Shown here one piece after another: positions 1 to 7,001 of a stretch of 36,335 nucleotides of DNA. Position numbers and translations under genes: made by a program. The stretch comes from Dwaynesavagella gallinarum (GTDB taxonomy: Bacteria; Bacillota; Clostridia; Clostridiales; Clostridiaceae). The number at the start of each line of letters is the position of its first letter. The first letter of the stretch is position 1. Below the pieces are notes generated by a model that was not told the origin of the DNA, did no database searches, and saw nothing but the letters and a program-made list of their open reading frames with translations. The stretch is from positions 1 to 36,335 of the forward strand of contig DWVN01000086.1 in NCBI GenBank assembly GCA_019120235.1. The letters run 5' to 3'.

Positions 1-598
1 TTTCTCTAGCTAATTCAGCTTTATTTTTTTGTTCCGAACTTGCATTATCAACAACTTTAAGATTTTTCAGATTTACATTTTTAGTTAATGAAGATTTTTT
101 GTTTTTCTCCAAGTTAATATCAATATTTTTGCTTTCATTATCTGTAAATTCATTTATATCAATTTTTTGATTTGTTTCTTGAATGCTAGAACTATGATTT
201 TCAAAATCTTCGTTATTATGTTCAAAATCATGAGGTTGTGTATTTTCGATGTCATTATTGATATTTTGATCTTTTTCAATAAATTGTTGATGTTCTTGAG
301 ATTTTTGAAAATTATTATTAAAAGCATTTATTATGTCTTTAACGTCTGCTAATTCTGATTTATATTTTGAAAGATTAGAACCATGTTTAATAAGTATGTC
401 AATCAAATCATATTTTAAATTTACGTTTTTTAAATTGCAAATCTCTGATGCCAAATATAAAATATCTGAATATTTGGATTGTATAATTTTTTCCAAATAT
501 GAAAGGCGTTTGTTTAGATAATTTATATCGTCTAGTGTATATTCTTTGTTTGCATAATTTGGATTTTTATCGTTTGTTAAATATAGGTCCATTGACAT
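1..598 (-). CDS. Hypothetical Asn/Gln/Glu-rich protein, partial at the window edge
   Basis: An open frame reads leftward from an ATG at 598 for 199 codons without a stop and runs off the start of the window, so the C-terminus is missing. The start is supported by a GAGGTG ribosome binding site just upstream and by a sigma-A-like promoter at 637-665. The first 80 or so residues (start MSMDLYLTNDKNPNY) look like a small helical domain with regular hydrophobic positions. After that the sequence becomes low-complexity, rich in Asn, Gln, Glu, Asp and Lys, probably disordered. No signal peptide or membrane segment is visible. I do not recognise the family. It is divergent from the spoVA operon, so it need not share that function. 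Confidence 0.7.
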   Translation of the reverse strand, partial: MSMDLYLTNDKNPNYANKEYTLDDINYLNKRLSYLEKIIQSKYSDILYLASEICNLKNVNLKYDLIDILIKHGSNLSKYKSELADVKDIINAFNNNFQKSQEHQQFIEKDQNINNDIENTQPHDFEHNNEDFENHSSSIQETNQKIDINEFTDNESKNIDINLEKNKKSSLTKNVNLKNLKVVDNASSEQKNKAELARE

Positions 599-636
599 AG
601 AACACCTCACAATTAGAAAATTAACTAATTATATAC

Positions 637-665
637 ATAATACTATAAATTTAAATATAATTCAA
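637..665 (-). promoter_or_regulatory. Sigma-A-like promoter for the partial minus-strand gene
   Basis: On the minus strand, TTGAAT (660-665) and TATTAT (637-642) are separated by exactly 17 bases. This would start transcription about 30 bases before the ATG at 598. The surrounding sequence is extremely AT-rich, so some chance matching is expected. Confidence 0.5.
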
Positions 666-749
666 TAAAAATTAAATTTTATAAACTTTTATTAAAAAAA
701 TACTTATTTTATTAATCGGTTATTAATTGAATTAATTAAATAAAGAAAA

Positions 750-778
750 GTATAAAATACTTAAATATAGTCATAATA
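750..778 (+). promoter_or_regulatory. Sigma-G-like promoter for the spoVA operon
   Basis: GTATA at 750-754 fits the sigma-G -35 pattern GHATR. CATAATA at 772-778 fits the -10 pattern CATNHTA, with 17 bases between them. The predicted start lies shortly before the spoVAC ribosome binding site at 808-814. spoVA operons are transcribed by forespore sigma-G in Bacillus subtilis, so position and pattern agree. The same CATAATA heptamer precedes pdaA, another sigma-G gene in B. subtilis. Confidence 0.5.
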
Positions 779-819
779 ATTCTAAATGAAATTTTAACTT
801 TTAGGTTGGGGTGAATATT

Positions 820-1281
820 TTGAATTTTGACGAAACGCAACTTAAAAATTTTTTTCAAACATACACAACGGAATTAGAACCGAAACCAAATTATATTAAG
901 AGAGTTATTATGGCTTTTATAGTTGGAGGGATTTTTTGTGTTTTAGGAGAGTTTTTATTTAAATTGTATGAGAGTTTCGGATTTGAAGAAATGCAAGTTC
1001 GTTCTTTAGGTGCAATTACAATGATATTTATTGGAGCGTTTCTAACTGGAATAGGTGTTTATGATAGAATTGCAAACATTGCAGGGGCTGGAAGTATAGT
1101 TCCTATAACTGGATTTGCAAATGCAATGAGTTCACCTGCTATAGAATTTAAAAAAGAAGGAGTAATATTTGGAACATGTGTAAAAATGTTCACTATTGCA
1201 GGTTCGGTTATAGTGTTTGGAATATCTTCATCTGTTTTAGTTGGGATTGTATATTTTATATACAATAAAATTATAGGTTAG
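820..1281 (+). CDS. spoVAC: Stage V sporulation protein AC (dipicolinic acid channel subunit)
   Basis: SpoVAC is an inner forespore membrane protein of the SpoVA complex, which imports Ca-dipicolinate during sporulation and releases it at germination. The 153-residue product is the usual length (about 150). It has three or four hydrophobic segments and family-typical stretches such as GAFLTGIGVYDRIA, GAGSIVPITGFANA and the SSPAIEFKKEG segment. I chose TTG 820 because GGGGTGA at 808-814 sits at a good distance. GTG 811 in the same frame would overlap that site and add only three residues. It is the first gene of spoVAC-spoVAD-spoVAE, the minimal clostridial set. spoVAA and spoVAB are not here. 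Confidence 0.93.
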   Translation: MNFDETQLKNFFQTYTTELEPKPNYIKRVIMAFIVGGIFCVLGEFLFKLYESFGFEEMQVRSLGAITMIFIGAFLTGIGVYDRIANIAGAGSIVPITGFANAMSSPAIEFKKEGVIFGTCVKMFTIAGSVIVFGISSSVLVGIVYFIYNKIIG

Positions 1282-1293
1282 GTGGTTGAATTC

Positions 1294-2319
1294 ATGAGTT
1301 GTAATAAAAGAGTTGGAACTCAAACTGTTGAACTTAAAAATAGACCTAAACTAATTGCTGCAACAAGTGTTGTTGGACCTAAAGAAGCAGAAGGACCTCT
1401 TGGAGATTATTTCGATATAAAACTTAAAGATGATAAAAATGGAAAAGATACTTATGAAAAAGCAGAATCAAGTATCTTATATACATCTATAACAGAGAGT
1501 ATAAAAAAAGCAAACTTAAGTGAGGAACAAATTGATTATTTGTTATGCGGTGATCTGCAAAATCAAATAACATCATCAAACTTTGCTGCTAGAGATATAA
1601 AAACTCCTTTTATAGGATTGTATGGAGCTTGCTCAACTTTTTCATTATCTCTTAGTTTAGGTGCAATGTTTATTGATGGAGGATTTGCAAATTATGTTGT
1701 CACAGGAGCATCTTCTCATTTTAGTTCTGCAGAAAGACAATTTAGATTTCCTCTAGAATACGGAAGTCAAAGAGCAACAACATGTCAATGGACTGTAACT
1801 GGAGCTGGGTCTGTTTTGCTTGGGAAAGATGGATTTTATCCAGAAGTTACCTATATAACCACGGGAAAAGTTAAAGATTATGGAATAAAAGATGTAAATA
1901 ATATGGGAGCAGCTATGGCTCCATCAGCAGTAGATACAATATATACTCATTTTAAAGATACAGGAAGAGATCCAAATTATTATGATTGCATTGCTACAGG
2001 TGATCTTGGTAAATTTGGAAGACAAATAACAGAAACTATGCTTAAAAGTTTAGGTTGTGATATTTCAAAAATTTATGTTGATTGTGGTGAGAGTATATAT
2101 GATAACGGAAGACAAGATACTTTTTCAGGAGGAAGTGGGTGTGGATGCTCAGCATCAGTTTTCACAGGATATTTTTACAAACAATTGATTGAAGGGAAGA
2201 TAAGTAAAATTTTAATAATTTCTACTGGTGCGTTAATGAGTCCTACGACAACTTTTCAAGGTGAAAGTATTCCGGGAATTGCTCATGCTGTTGCTATTGA
2301 ATTTAATACTAGGAGGTAG
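1294..2319 (+). CDS. spoVAD: Stage V sporulation protein AD (DPA-binding, thiolase-like fold)
   Basis: SpoVAD is a peripheral membrane protein with a thiolase/ketosynthase-like fold that binds dipicolinic acid and feeds it to the SpoVAC/SpoVAE channel. The 341-residue product matches the usual length (338 in B. subtilis). Typical stretches are the GPLGDYFD segment near the N-terminus, the GLYGACSTFS segment around the former thiolase active-site region, and the C-terminal GALMSPTTTFQGESIPG. The ATG at 1294 follows AGGTGG at 1280-1285. An in-frame GTG at 1282 overlaps that ribosome binding site and is less likely. The gene begins 12 bases after the spoVAC stop and is followed after 3 bases by spoVAE. 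Confidence 0.95.
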   Translation: MSCNKRVGTQTVELKNRPKLIAATSVVGPKEAEGPLGDYFDIKLKDDKNGKDTYEKAESSILYTSITESIKKANLSEEQIDYLLCGDLQNQITSSNFAARDIKTPFIGLYGACSTFSLSLSLGAMFIDGGFANYVVTGASSHFSSAERQFRFPLEYGSQRATTCQWTVTGAGSVLLGKDGFYPEVTYITTGKVKDYGIKDVNNMGAAMAPSAVDTIYTHFKDTGRDPNYYDCIATGDLGKFGRQITETMLKSLGCDISKIYVDCGESIYDNGRQDTFSGGSGCGCSASVFTGYFYKQLIEGKISKILIISTGALMSPTTTFQGESIPGIAHAVAIEFNTRR

Positions 2320-2322
2320 TTT

Positions 2323-2685
2323 ATGAATTACGTTTGGAGTTTTTTACTTGGTGGAATTATATGTGCGATTAGTCAAATTTTTATGGATAAATTTAAAATA
2401 CTTCCTGCATATATTTTGGTTTTTATGGTTTCGTTTGGTAATATTTTAGCTTTGTTTCCTGGTTATGATTTTTTAGTTAAGAATGCAACAGGTGGAGCTT
2501 GCATACCAATTTTAGGTTTTGGATATAGTTTGGGAAAATCTGTTATCGAAAAGGTAAATGAATTAGGGTTTTTAGGTATTATAACAGGTGGTTTAATGGG
2601 AGTTTCTGCCGGTATTACTTTTGCAATTTTTATATCGTTTATTTTTTCATTTATATTTACATCTAAAACTAAATCTTTGAAATAG
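2323..2685 (+). CDS. spoVAE: Stage V sporulation protein AE (SpoVAEb type)
   Basis: This is the small membrane subunit of the SpoVA dipicolinate channel. The 120-residue product is almost wholly hydrophobic, with about four transmembrane stretches and the family segment GGACIPILGFGYSLGKSVI near its middle. SpoVAEb proteins are about 116-120 residues long. A strong AGGAGG site lies in the last bases of spoVAD, so the two genes are probably translationally coupled. A factor-independent terminator follows at 2692-2731, ending the operon. The separate SpoVAEa subunit found in bacilli is absent, as in most clostridia. Confidence 0.92.
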   Translation: MNYVWSFLLGGIICAISQIFMDKFKILPAYILVFMVSFGNILALFPGYDFLVKNATGGACIPILGFGYSLGKSVIEKVNELGFLGIITGGLMGVSAGITFAIFISFIFSFIFTSKTKSLK

Positions 2686-2691
2686 TATTAT

Positions 2692-2731
2692 AAAAATCTC
2701 TCAGAGTTTTCTCTGGGATTTTTATTTTTTT
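2692..2731 (+). terminator. Terminator of the spoVA operon
   Basis: The arms AAAAATCTCTCAGAG (2692-2706) and CTCTGGGATTTTT (2711-2723) form a stem with small internal imperfections, followed by a T-rich tract to about 2731. Confidence 0.8.
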
Positions 2732-2804
2732 GAAATTTTAAACCCGAATAAAATATACAAAATATGGAAAAATTCAAAAGATTATATATAAAGGTATTTT
2801 TGAT

Positions 2805-4484
2805 ATGAGATTATTTGTTTATTATTTTTTAAATGTTATATTGTCGATTTTATTGGGAATTTTTTTGATTCAGCAGAAAAAAATTATTTTTATTGTAATT
2901 TTAATATTTATATCTTTATTGATATTAAAAAATAAATTTAGTAATATTGTAAGACTAATTTTGATTATTTTAAGTTTTATAAGTTTTATTAATATAATCA
3001 GCTATTACTCTATTCAAAATGATTATGTATCGTTGAAACAATTTAGAGTGGTTAATAAAAATTCAAAAGATGTGATCTTGAAATCGAGAGATATTATTTC
3101 TAGGAAATATATAATTAAAGATTTTGAAAATTTAGATGACATAAAAATAGGTATGATTTTGAATTTAGATGGAGAAATCAAAAAATTAAGTTATTATGAT
3201 GTTGGTGTTGTAGGAGAAATTAAAAATTATAAAATAAATGAATTTAAAACAGATTTTATATACAAATTTATAAATATGAAAAATGTTATTAAAGATTTTT
3301 TTGTTATGAAATTTGGAGATGAAAAAGGAAATATTTTATCTGGATTGACATTTGGAGACACAAGTGGTTTGGATAAAGAATATAAAAATGATTTGAAATC
3401 TTTAGGATTAGTACATATATTGAGTGTTTCTGGATTCCATATGAATCTTATTTTTATGTTTATTTCAAAAATTTTGAGTGTTGCTCCTTCTTTATTTATA
3501 AGTTTTTTATATTTGATGTTTACAGGAGTTAAAGTCTCTGGTATAAGAGCTTTTACTATGATGTTTTTAAAACAAACTGCACCTAAATTATACAGAACTT
3601 ATGATGGGATTAATGCTTTGTGTGTGGCAGGGGTTATTATACTTTTACTAAGACCATATGAAATTTTTAATATGGGATTTGTATATTCATTTTCTGCAAC
3701 TTTAGGAATTTTGATGTTTAATCGTAAAATAAATGATTATTTTTACAAAATGCCTAAGTTACTTGCAGATTCTGTATCATTAATATTGAGTGCTCAAATA
3801 TTTATTTTTCCAATTAGTATTTTGATTGAGAGAAAATTAGAATTTGGATTTTTATTATCGAATATGCTTTTAGTTCCTTTTTATAGTGTTTTGATGATTT
3901 TTGGGATTTTGTTTGTATTTTTTGGAATGGTTCCAATAGTCAATGAAATAATTTTATACTTAATAAATTTTATTTTTGCTGTAATTGATGGAGGAATATT
4001 ATTTATTAAAATGATAACACCTAAGGGAATTTATTTAAATGATTATATTGTTATTTTCATACTTTGTTTGTACGCAATTTATTTTTTGAGTAAAAAAGTA
4101 TCTTATAATAAAATTAAAAATATTCCAATTTTGTTGTTTGGTTTATGTTTTATATTCTTGAATGTTTTTGATTTAAAAGTTGAGTTTGGAAAATATTTTG
4201 ATAAAAATTATGTGATACTTAGAAATAAATTTAGAAGTTATATGTATGTTGATAAAAAAATAAAGGATACACAAACCTTAGAAGAGAAATTAGGAGTAGA
4301 TAAGGTTTTTCAAGATGTAGATGAAAAAGAGATAATGTTTTCTAATAAAAGAATTAATATTAATTTTAATGATGATAAAATTTATGTAGAAATTAATAGG
4401 AGACAAATTGATGTTTTAAATGAAGAACATACAGCAAGATATTATTCAGATATTTATCCAAATAAGTATTATGTTATTTTTTAG
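2805..4484 (+). CDS. comEC: ComEC/Rec2-type competence membrane protein lacking the C-terminal MBL domain
   Basis: ComEC forms the membrane channel that carries single-stranded transforming DNA into the cytoplasm. The 559-residue product has N-terminal hydrophobic helices, a soluble segment (about residues 70-165), then the polytopic Competence domain (about 180-450). The family hallmark is clear: GLTFGDTSGLDKEYKNDL followed by GLVHILSVSGFHM. Full-length ComEC proteins (776 residues in B. subtilis) end in a metallo-beta-lactamase-like domain with an HxHxDH metal site. Here only about 100 residues follow the last membrane helix and no such motif is visible. The gene is tightly linked to holA, as is usual. 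Whether it still supports DNA uptake is uncertain, so the symbol denotes family rather than proven function. Confidence 0.82.
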   Translation: MRLFVYYFLNVILSILLGIFLIQQKKIIFIVILIFISLLILKNKFSNIVRLILIILSFISFINIISYYSIQNDYVSLKQFRVVNKNSKDVILKSRDIISRKYIIKDFENLDDIKIGMILNLDGEIKKLSYYDVGVVGEIKNYKINEFKTDFIYKFINMKNVIKDFFVMKFGDEKGNILSGLTFGDTSGLDKEYKNDLKSLGLVHILSVSGFHMNLIFMFISKILSVAPSLFISFLYLMFTGVKVSGIRAFTMMFLKQTAPKLYRTYDGINALCVAGVIILLLRPYEIFNMGFVYSFSATLGILMFNRKINDYFYKMPKLLADSVSLILSAQIFIFPISILIERKLEFGFLLSNMLLVPFYSVLMIFGILFVFFGMVPIVNEIILYLINFIFAVIDGGILFIKMITPKGIYLNDYIVIFILCLYAIYFLSKKVSYNKIKNIPILLFGLCFIFLNVFDLKVEFGKYFDKNYVILRNKFRSYMYVDKKIKDTQTLEEKLGVDKVFQDVDEKEIMFSNKRININFNDDKIYVEINRRQIDVLNEEHTARYYSDIYPNKYYVIF

Positions 4485-4491
4485 GAGTTTT

Positions 4492-5508
4492 ATGTTAAAT
4501 TATAGTTCGCTTATGCAAGAATTAGAAAATATAAAAAATTGTTATTTTATATATAGTTATGATTATGGATTAGTATTTAATTTTTTAAAAAAGGTAGAAT
4601 CAAAAATAATTAATAAAGATCTTAGAGAGTTTAACTATATAACAATGAAATTTGATAATAATTTTAATGTTGAAGATTTTTTTGAAGTTTGTAATACAAT
4701 CCCAATGATGCAAGATAAAAAAGTTGTTGTTTTAGAAAATGCTACGTTTTTAAAAGGAGAAAATGAAAATAAAGAAGTTGTTAGTAAATTAAAGCAATAT
4801 TTTGAAAATTTACCTACATATTGTGTTGTTATTATTTATTACGTTTTTCAAGAGCAGGAAAAGAATAAAGATTTATTGAGTAGTTTTTCCAAGTTTGGGG
4901 AAGTTTGTAAAATTCAAGAGCTTAAAGGAGAAGAATTTTATAAAGAAGTATTATCAATTTTCAAAAAATACGATGTATCGATAAAACCAAATTTAGTTAG
5001 ATTTTTTTGTGACAGGGTTGTAAATGATTTTTTTCACATAGAAAATGAGATTTTGAAGTTAAAGTCATTTATAAATGATAAAGAAGTTACAAAAGAAGAT
5101 ATAGAAGAGGTTGTCTCTAAAAGTTTTGAACATAATGTATTTATATTTATAAATAATGTTTTAGATAAAAACTTAAAAATATCTTTAAAAGTGTTAAAAG
5201 AACTTATTAGTAATGGTAAAGAATTAAATTATATATTTTCAATGTTGACTAGTCAGTTTTTAAAATTTTTAGACGTGAAAATAATGCTTGTTTCAGGATT
5301 TGATAGCAGTGAAATAGCAAAAAAGACAAAAATTAATCAATATGTTTTAAAAAATTTTGTAAGGTTGTCAAACAAATATTCTTTAAATGAATTGATTAAT
5401 ATAATTGATGGATTTTTAAATATAGAACATAAAGTTAAAAAATCTAGTAATAGTGATATTGTTTATGAAATTGAAAATTACATAGTTACCATATGTTTAA
5501 AAAATTAA
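4492..5508 (+). CDS. holA: DNA polymerase III delta subunit (clamp-loader wrench)
   Basis: HolA opens the beta sliding clamp as part of the DnaX/HolA/HolB clamp loader. The 338-residue product is close to the usual 340-350. It has an N-terminal AAA-like fold without a P-loop, a VVVLENA strand near residue 80, a central segment with PNLVRFFCDRVVNDFFHIENEI matching the canonical delta-subunit region, and a helical C-terminus. The ATG at 4492 is preceded by TAGGAG, which includes the comEC stop, so the two genes are coupled. An in-frame ATG at 4420 lies inside comEC and has no ribosome binding site. The gene ends in a terminator shared with rpsT. Confidence 0.88.
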   Translation: MLNYSSLMQELENIKNCYFIYSYDYGLVFNFLKKVESKIINKDLREFNYITMKFDNNFNVEDFFEVCNTIPMMQDKKVVVLENATFLKGENENKEVVSKLKQYFENLPTYCVVIIYYVFQEQEKNKDLLSSFSKFGEVCKIQELKGEEFYKEVLSIFKKYDVSIKPNLVRFFCDRVVNDFFHIENEILKLKSFINDKEVTKEDIEEVVSKSFEHNVFIFINNVLDKNLKISLKVLKELISNGKELNYIFSMLTSQFLKFLDVKIMLVSGFDSSEIAKKTKINQYVLKNFVRLSNKYSLNELINIIDGFLNIEHKVKKSSNSDIVYEIENYIVTICLKN

Positions 5509-5549
5509 AAAAATCTAATACCATTTTAACTAATGGTATTAGATTTTTT
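5508..5549. terminator. Bidirectional terminator between holA and rpsT
   Basis: A near-perfect inverted repeat has arms AAAAAATCTAATACCAT (5508-5524) and ATGGTATTAGATTTTTT (5533-5549) with a short loop. The A-run on one side and the T-run on the other let it work on both strands. It overlaps both stop codons. Confidence 0.85.
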
Positions 5550-5814
5550 AAGCTTGAGCTTTATTTAATTTTAATGCTAATCTAGATTTTTTTCTAGCAG
5601 CTTTGTTTTTATGTAAAATTCCTTTAGATGCAGCCATATCTAGAGCTTTAGTAATTCTGCAAAATTCATCACTAGCTGAATTCACATCATTATTTTCTAG
5701 AGAAACTTCAAATTTCTTAATCATAGTTTTCAAAGCAGATTTTATCATCTGATTTCTCAAAGTTTTAGTTTGAGTAACTTTGATTCTTTTTTTAGCTGAT
5801 TTTATATTTGCCAT
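5548..5814 (-). CDS. rpsT: Small ribosomal subunit protein bS20
   Basis: bS20 binds the 5' domain and helix 44 region of 16S rRNA early in 30S assembly. The 88-residue product has the standard length and the family start MANIKSAKKRIKV. It is Lys-rich and helical, with the conserved LDMAASKGILHKNKAARKKSR region near the C-terminus. An in-frame TGA lies three codons before the ATG, which fixes the start. GGTGA provides the ribosome binding site. It is a single-gene transcript from the promoter at 5861-5889 and lies between holA and gpr on the opposite strand, the same position as in Bacillus and Clostridium. Confidence 0.97.
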   Translation of the reverse strand: MANIKSAKKRIKVTQTKTLRNQMIKSALKTMIKKFEVSLENNDVNSASDEFCRITKALDMAASKGILHKNKAARKKSRLALKLNKAQA

Positions 5815-5860
5815 AAAATTTTTTCACCATCCTTTAGATTCGAACACAAATAATACCTCC

Positions 5861-5889
5861 ACTATATCATTGTTTAATAATAAATTCAA
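5861..5889 (-). promoter_or_regulatory. Sigma-A promoter of rpsT
   Basis: On the minus strand, TTGAAT (5884-5889) and TATAGT (5861-5866) are separated by 17 bases. The predicted start gives a leader of about 40 bases. That leader contains GGAGG and an in-frame mini-reading frame (GTG...TGA, 7 codons) that ends at the rpsT ribosome binding site. Confidence 0.65.
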
Positions 5890-5972
5890 GTTATTATTAA
5901 ATAATTTAAAAAAATTTACACAAAATAATACGGTGAATTTTTAAAAATGACTAAAATCTAAGGAGACAAGTT

Positions 5973-6932
5973 ATGAGTTATAAAGTTGAGGATAAAGATA
6001 ATAAGCAAGAAAATGATTTAAATAAGATTTTTGAGGGAAATCCTGATATAGATTTTAAACAAATTGAAAAATTTAATGTAAAAATTTCTAAGATAAAAGT
6101 CAAAAATAAACGAGGAGAAAAGCTATTAGGAAAAAAAGTTGGATATTATTCTACACTCGAGTTACCGAAATTAACTTATTATGACGCTAATATGATGGAC
6201 AAGATAAGTTTAATGTTTGGAGATGTATTAAAAGAATTTATAAGTATGGATTCGGATAAAACAGCTCTTGTTATAGGACTTGGAAATTGGAATGTAACTC
6301 CTGACTCCCTTGGACCTAAGGTTATTTCAAAATTATTTGTAACGAGACATTTAAAGGAATATATGCCTGAATCTATAGGAAGTGATGTTTCATCTGTATG
6401 TGCTTTATCTCCAGGAGTTTTAGGTATAACTGGAATTGAAACAAGTGAAATTGTAAAATCGTTAGTTGATAGAGTAAATCCTGATTATGTTATTTGTGTA
6501 GATTCGCTAGCCGCTAGAAAAGTTTCAAGACTTAATACTACAATTCAAGTTGGAAGTACAGGAATAAATCCTGGAGCTGGAGTTAATAATCAAAGAACTC
6601 CTCTTAATGAAGAAACTTTAGGAGTTCCAGTTATAGGTATTGGTATACCTACAGTTGTTGATGCGTTAACGATAGTTAGTGATAGTATTGATTCGATATT
6701 AAGAAATATTTTGAAAGATGTTGATGAAGAATATATAGAAAAAAATTTTTTGAATAATAATAAAATGGAAATTATAAGAAAAAATTTATCTTTGTGCATG
6801 GGAGAAATGATAGTAACCCCAAAAGATGTTGATGCAGTTATAGAATCAATGTCAAAAATGATTGCTATGGGTATAAATATTGCACTTCATCCGAATCTTG
6901 ATATGGATAGTTTAAATAAATTTATAAATTAA
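5973..6932 (+). CDS. gpr: Germination protease (SASP endopeptidase, family A25)
   Basis: Gpr cleaves the small acid-soluble proteins that coat spore DNA, at germination. The 319-residue product aligns along its length with known Gpr proteins: VIGLGNWNVTPDSLGPK, SPGVLGITGIETSEIV, CVDSLAARKVSRLNTTIQV, INPGAGVNNQR and GIPTVVDALTI. The two catalytic-type aspartates (in TPDSLGPK and VDSLAAR) are kept. It is shorter than the Bacillus proteins (about 370), with a reduced insert before the C-terminal MIVTPKDVDAVIE region. The usual N-terminal Arg-Thr-Asp-Leu-Ala segment, at the propeptide processing site, is not recognisable. AAGGAG lies 8 bases before the ATG. spoIIP follows on the same strand. Confidence 0.94.
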   Translation: MSYKVEDKDNKQENDLNKIFEGNPDIDFKQIEKFNVKISKIKVKNKRGEKLLGKKVGYYSTLELPKLTYYDANMMDKISLMFGDVLKEFISMDSDKTALVIGLGNWNVTPDSLGPKVISKLFVTRHLKEYMPESIGSDVSSVCALSPGVLGITGIETSEIVKSLVDRVNPDYVICVDSLAARKVSRLNTTIQVGSTGINPGAGVNNQRTPLNEETLGVPVIGIGIPTVVDALTIVSDSIDSILRNILKDVDEEYIEKNFLNNNKMEIIRKNLSLCMGEMIVTPKDVDAVIESMSKMIAMGINIALHPNLDMDSLNKFIN

Positions 6933-6963
6933 AAAATAAAAAAAATAATAATAATAAAAAGAG

Positions 6964-6994
6964 AACCTCCTCATATAATTTTTATGAGGGGGTT
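6964..6994 (+). promoter_or_regulatory. Stem-loop enclosing the spoIIP ribosome binding site
   Basis: AACCTCCTCATA (6964-6975) and TATGAGGGGGTT (6983-6994) form a 12-bp stem (one G-U pair) with a 7-base loop. The 3' arm contains AGGGGG, the only good Shine-Dalgarno sequence for the spoIIP ATG at 7002. There is no T-tract after it, so it is a poor terminator. In the folded RNA the ribosome binding site would be covered. Confidence 0.6.
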
Positions 6995-7001
6995 AAATTA
7001 A

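Noticed and set aside
167..521. Two plus-strand frames of about 60 codons overlapping the first gene
   Set aside because: They are antisense to the well-supported minus-strand frame with its own ribosome binding site and promoter. Their composition is a mirror of its AT-rich codons.
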